Assembly (NCBI GenBank): GCA_902806065.1
Contig: CADCVE010000036.1
Location: 1-41,451 of the forward strand
Origin: an uncultured Rubrobacteraceae bacterium
Lineage (GTDB): Bacteria; Actinomycetota; Rubrobacteria; Rubrobacterales; Rubrobacteraceae
Length of the DNA stretch: 41,451 nucleotides
Direction of reading: 5' to 3'
Below, piece after piece: positions 38,599 to 41,451 of the stretch (within the stretch, counting starts at the first letter, position 1; each line of letters begins with the position of its first letter). The position numbers and the translations under genes are program-made. The notes below the pieces were generated by a model. The model was not told where the DNA came from. It ran no database searches and was given only the letters and a program-made list of their open reading frames with translations.

Positions 38599-39569
38599 GC
38601 ACGCTCCTCGAAGTTCGCGGCTTGAATACCGTGTACCGCACGACCGAGGGTCAGATCCGGGCTGTGGATGGCGTGGACCTTTCCGTTGGGCGGGGCGAGA
38701 TCCTCGGTGTCGTCGGGGAGTCCGGCTCTGGCAAGACCACCCTGGCGACATCCCTGATGCGCCTTATAAAGCCCCCCGGCCGGATACTCAAGGGCGGCGA
38801 GATGCTGCTGGACGGTGAAGACCTCTTCCGTCTCCCCCGCTCGGAGATGCCGGCGCGCCGGGGCCGGGACCTCGCCCTGATCCCCCAGAGCGCCATGCAC
38901 GCCCTGAACCCGGTAATCCCGGTAGACAAGCAGGTCGCCGAAGCGATCACCACGCACGGGGAAGCCAGCAGGAAGGCCGCCCTGCGTACCGCCCGGGAGA
39001 GACTCGTGGAGGTCGGCATCCCGCCCGAGCGCCACTCCGCCTACCCCCACGAGCTCAGCGGCGGGATGCGACAGCGATGCGTCATAGCTATGGCTATCGT
39101 CAACGAGCCGAAGCTCGTCATCGCCGACGAGCCGGTCTCCGGGCTCGACGTCGTCGTGCAGGCCCGCATCCTGCGACTGATCTCCGACCTCAAGGAGAGC
39201 CGCAGCCTCTCCATGATGCTGGTCTCCCACGACCTCCCTACAGTAACCAGAGTCTGCGACCGCATCGCGGTAATGTACGCCGGACGAATCGTCGAAACAG
39301 GCGAGGCCCGCACGGTATTCGAGAAACCCCTGCATCCATATACCAGAGCCCTGGTGGAAGCGGTCCCCCGGGTGCGCGGCCCCAAGCAGGACCTGCAGTC
39401 CATCCCCGGCGATCCTCCGGACCTGCACCACCTGCCACCCGGATGCAACTTCGAGCCCCGCTGCCCCGCGGCCTTCGCCGATTGCAAGACGGTCGATCCA
39501 TCGCTGGAGGAGGTGGAGCCCGGCAGGAAGGTAGCCTGCCTGCTCTACCATGATGATGAACGAGAGTAG
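38595..39569 (+). CDS. ABC transporter ATPase (DppD/NikD type)
   Basis: 324 residues, ATG overlapping the previous stop (ATGA). Walker A GESGSGKTT, signature LSGGMRQRCVIAMAI, Walker B KLVIADEPVSGLDV, and the oligopeptide C-terminal domain (PLHPYTRALVEAVPRV, then CNFEPRCPAAFADC with cysteines that bind a 4Fe-4S cluster in DppD/OppD-type ATPases). It powers the transporter. Confidence 0.93.
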   Translation: MSTLLEVRGLNTVYRTTEGQIRAVDGVDLSVGRGEILGVVGESGSGKTTLATSLMRLIKPPGRILKGGEMLLDGEDLFRLPRSEMPARRGRDLALIPQSAMHALNPVIPVDKQVAEAITTHGEASRKAALRTARERLVEVGIPPERHSAYPHELSGGMRQRCVIAMAIVNEPKLVIADEPVSGLDVVVQARILRLISDLKESRSLSMMLVSHDLPTVTRVCDRIAVMYAGRIVETGEARTVFEKPLHPYTRALVEAVPRVRGPKQDLQSIPGDPPDLHHLPPGCNFEPRCPAAFADCKTVDPSLEEVEPGRKVACLLYHDDERE

Positions 39570-40536
39570 AAGCTCGACAAGCAGTCCGGGCTCCGGCGGC
39601 CCGCTGCTCGAAGTGAAGGACCTGGATGTCTGTTTCGGTGCTCGCGGTCGCTCGGGAGAGGTAGCGGCCGTGCGCGGGGTGAGCTTCGGCATCGCCCCCG
39701 GCGAGATCCTCGGGCTCATAGGCGAGAGTGGATCCGGCAAGACCACCGTGGCGCGTGCCGTGATGGGTCTAGTGCGATCCGCCACGGGGAGCGTCCGCTT
39801 CGAGGGCAGAGAGATGCTCGGGCTTTCGGAGCGGGCGTTGCGAAAGGTCCGGCGTCGCCTTCACCTCGTATTCCAGGACCCCTACGACTCTCTACATCCC
39901 GGCATGCGGGTACGCGAGATCGTCGAGGAGGCGATGAAGATCCACAGGGTCGGGGACCGCGCCAGCAGGGAGGCAGCAATCTCGGCGGCGCTGGAGGAGG
40001 TAGACCTCACCCCGAGTTCCCGCTTCACCGGACGCTACCCACACCAACTCTCCGGAGGGCAACGCCAGCGGGTCGCGGTCGCCCGGGCGATGGTGCTCGA
40101 CCCCGCGCTAGTGCTCGCCGACGAGCCTACCTCGATGCTGGATCTCTCCCTGCGCTCCGGCATACTGGAGATTCTCAAGAGACACCGGGACACGCATGGC
40201 ACCGGCTACCTGTTCATCACCCACGACCTCGCCCTGGCCCGCCACCTCTGCGACCGCGTCGCGGTGATGCTCGGCGGCAGGCTAGTCGAACTGGGACCCA
40301 CGGAGGCCGTGGTCGCAACCCCTCTGCACCCCTACACGAGGATGCTCCTGCAAGCGGTAGAAGAACTCGCGCCGCCATCGTCATCCAGAGCAGGCTATCC
40401 CATAAACGACCAGGCGCAAGAGAGCTATGCTACTATCGCTTCCGGGTTGCAAGAGGTAGCTCCGGGCCACTACGTCGCCTGCTACGAGATGAGCCAACCT
40501 ACGCTGGACAGACCAACGACAGAGAAGGAGGAGTAG
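39550..40536 (+). CDS. ABC transporter ATPase (DppF/NikE type)
   Basis: 328 residues, starting at ATG 39550 or 39553 inside the end of the previous gene. Walker A GESGSGKTTVARAVMG, signature LSGGQRQRVAVARAM, Walker B LVLADEPTSMLDLSL, then PLHPYTRMLLQAVEEL. The C-terminal extension ends GHYVACYEMSQP, the oligo/HPY-type tail with a lone Cys. It is the second ATPase of the heterodimer. Confidence 0.93.
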   Translation: MMMNESRSSTSSPGSGGPLLEVKDLDVCFGARGRSGEVAAVRGVSFGIAPGEILGLIGESGSGKTTVARAVMGLVRSATGSVRFEGREMLGLSERALRKVRRRLHLVFQDPYDSLHPGMRVREIVEEAMKIHRVGDRASREAAISAALEEVDLTPSSRFTGRYPHQLSGGQRQRVAVARAMVLDPALVLADEPTSMLDLSLRSGILEILKRHRDTHGTGYLFITHDLALARHLCDRVAVMLGGRLVELGPTEAVVATPLHPYTRMLLQAVEELAPPSSSRAGYPINDQAQESYATIASGLQEVAPGHYVACYEMSQPTLDRPTTEKEE

Positions 40537-40537
40537 A

Positions 40538-40909
40538 GTGCAACGCAAGAAGCTGGTCTTTTTCGCCGGTCTCGACCCGGCCGTCAGTACCCGCCCGGCC
40601 TTTATGGCCTATCACTTCGCTTCGGTGGCGCACCGGTCCGGGCTAGAGGCCGAGGTAAGGCTGGCAGGAGATGCGGTTGAGATCCTCAAAGACGAAGGTG
40701 TTCCAGACCCCCAGTACAACAAGCGCCTGCTGAACTATATGAACGAAGCCGTGGAGAGCGGCCTCTTCGTCTCGGTCTGACCGCGCTGCGTGGATGCCCG
40801 TGCGGTGTCCGACGACGATATACGCCGGTGGGGAGCGGTTCGCCGCAACCTGGCCGACATTCTGACCGAAGTAGCCGAGGGAAGCTCCGAGTTGGTCTAC
40901 GTCGGGTAG
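40538..40909 (+). CDS. DsrE-like protein with in-frame UGA in a UxxC motif (candidate selenoprotein)
   Basis: GTG 40538 follows AAGGAGGAG and comes one base after the stop of the ABC ATPase gene, so it is the last gene of that operon. The first 80 codons (KLVFFAGLDPAVSTRPAFMA, VRLAGDAVEILKDEG, MNEAVESGLFVSV) are the start of a DsrE/DsrF-like fold. After TGA 40778-40780 the frame continues PRCVDARAVSDDDIRRWGAV, then ILTEVAEGSSELVYVG and TAG. DsrE-like proteins typically have a Cys at this point (YxC-x-x-C/S-x-x-A-R); the result is U-P-R-C. Read through, the protein is 123 residues, the usual length, with Sec at 81. DsrE-like selenoproteins are known from environmental data. The family transfers sulfur or acts in redox reactions; its substrate here is unknown. 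Confidence 0.8.
40781..40808 (+). promoter_or_regulatory. Hairpin directly after the DsrE-like UGA
   Basis: 40783-40793 can pair with 40798-40808 in 11 continuous pairs (five of them G-U) around an AUGC loop, 13 nt after the UGA. An alternative fold pairs CCGCGC (40781-40786) with 40800-40805. The distance is shorter than I would expect for a bacterial SECIS element, so this support is weaker than for the other two genes. Confidence 0.35.
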
Positions 40910-41083
40910 ACCGGTTCAAAGCACTACGACGGCACAAGGGCGGTCTCATTCACGCCCGTGCTCAGTGTGCGGCTTGGTGTCGAGTATGGGGGAGCCATCC
41001 AGCATGGCTAGAAGCCATCTTATAAACAGTATGGTAATTATCCCTTGAACGTGGTTAGTCTCTTCTCGGACGGGAACGAGAGC

Positions 41084-41451
41084 TCAACGCATATTAACGA
41101 CACCGTGGCGCAGGGCGAATACGAGTGCCTGCAGCCTGGAATGTACCCCTAGCTTAGCCATAATGCTCGCCATGTGATTACGCTCCGTCCGGAGGCTTAT
41201 GTTGAGTTGATCGGCGATCTCCTGGCCATCGAGACCGTCGGCTAGTGCTCTTAGCACTTCCTTCTCTCGGGGGGTGAGTTTCGCTATGGCCTGGTGAGCT
41301 TCTTGCTCTTGCTTCCGGTGAGAGCCGGCGAATCGCAGCAGTTCCACGACCTCTTCCAGGGGCAGCAGCGACTCGCCCGCCCTGAGGCGGCGCACGGCTT
41401 TCACGAGCTCGTCCATCCCGACAGATTTGTGAAGCACCCCGGCAGCCCCAG
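41084..41451 (-). CDS. NarL/FixJ-type response regulator, C-terminal part, cut by window edge
   Basis: Reading the minus strand from the window edge gives GAAGVLHKSVGMDELVKAVR, the end of a receiver domain with its conserved Lys. It is followed by LTPREKEVLRALADGLDGQE, IADQLNISLRTERNHMASIM and AKLGVHSRLQALVFALRHGV, a LuxR-type helix-turn-helix. The phosphoacceptor part lies outside the window. Target genes and the partner kinase are unknown. The stretch 40910-41083 before it shows no gene. Confidence 0.88.
   Translation of the reverse strand, partial: GAAGVLHKSVGMDELVKAVRRLRAGESLLPLEEVVELLRFAGSHRKQEQEAHQAIAKLTPREKEVLRALADGLDGQEIADQLNISLRTERNHMASIMAKLGVHSRLQALVFALRHGVVNMR

Noticed and set aside
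2252-40909. General reassignment of UGA to an amino acid
   Set aside because: Many genes here end at TGA in tight ATGA/GTGA overlaps or before non-coding sequence, so UGA is a normal stop; only three conserved-Cys codons are exceptions.
1-41451. CRISPR arrays, prophage or integrase genes, rRNA genes
   Set aside because: No regularly spaced direct repeats, phage structural genes, integrases or rRNA-like sequence were seen.

Overview
The window looks like a chromosomal segment of a high-GC, aerobic, probably actinobacterial bacterium. A Rubrobacter-like lineage is my guess from overall style and gene content; no rRNA or other taxonomic marker is present. Genes are densely packed, with many ATGA/GTGA start-stop overlaps, and GTG and TTG starts are common.

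Layout. Positions 1-7.5 kb hold the 5' end of an acetaldehyde dehydrogenase gene (minus strand, cut by the window edge), a long non-coding stretch, a degenerate NlpC/P60 protein, an OsmC-family gene with an in-frame UGA, a DsbA-family oxidoreductase, a PASTA Ser/Thr kinase and small membrane or hypothetical proteins. Positions 7.5-17.3 kb hold an APC permease, family-4 uracil-DNA glycosylase, a fused siroheme-decarboxylase-like protein, a TauE exporter, a haloacid dehalogenase, a decayed Uma2 gene, ATP-dependent PEP carboxykinase and a glutaredoxin-like protein ending in C-x-x-stop. Positions 17.3-20.1 kb hold a double-SIS protein, a HEPN protein, a BrnT/BrnA toxin-antitoxin pair and a relict copy of the hypE 3' end.

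Positions 20.2-33.9 kb are the core: one long minus-strand operon, read right to left. It runs merR - cooC - [NiFe]-hydrogenase small subunit - five small one-helix membrane proteins - large subunit - protease-like protein - wHTH/zinc protein - NifU-Rieske-like fusion - maturation protease - hypF - ridA fragment - hypC - hypC-like - hypD - hypE. The hydrogenase resembles the group 1h/1l-type high-affinity (atmospheric H2) enzymes. A canonical MerR-type promoter (19-bp spacer, ACCTTCC-N7-GGAAGGT dyad) precedes merR and probably drives the whole operon. Divergently placed are an FmdE-family protein and a five-gene peptide/nickel-type ABC transporter operon ending in a DsrE-like gene. A truncated NarL-type response regulator closes the window.

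The most notable observation is that three separate genes are each interrupted by a single in-frame UGA exactly where their families carry a functional Cys: the peroxidatic Cys of OsmC (position 67), the first Cys of the metal-binding CxC of CooC (position 111), and the first Cys of a CxxC-like motif in the DsrE-like protein (position 81). Good SECIS-like hairpins follow the first two. I read all three as selenoproteins. The selenocysteine CooC sits directly upstream of a nickel hydrogenase in a cluster with no hypA or hypB in view, so a selenol-based nickel-handling ATPase is the leading candidate for an undescribed system here, together with the cassette of five membrane-helix proteins between the two hydrogenase subunit genes.
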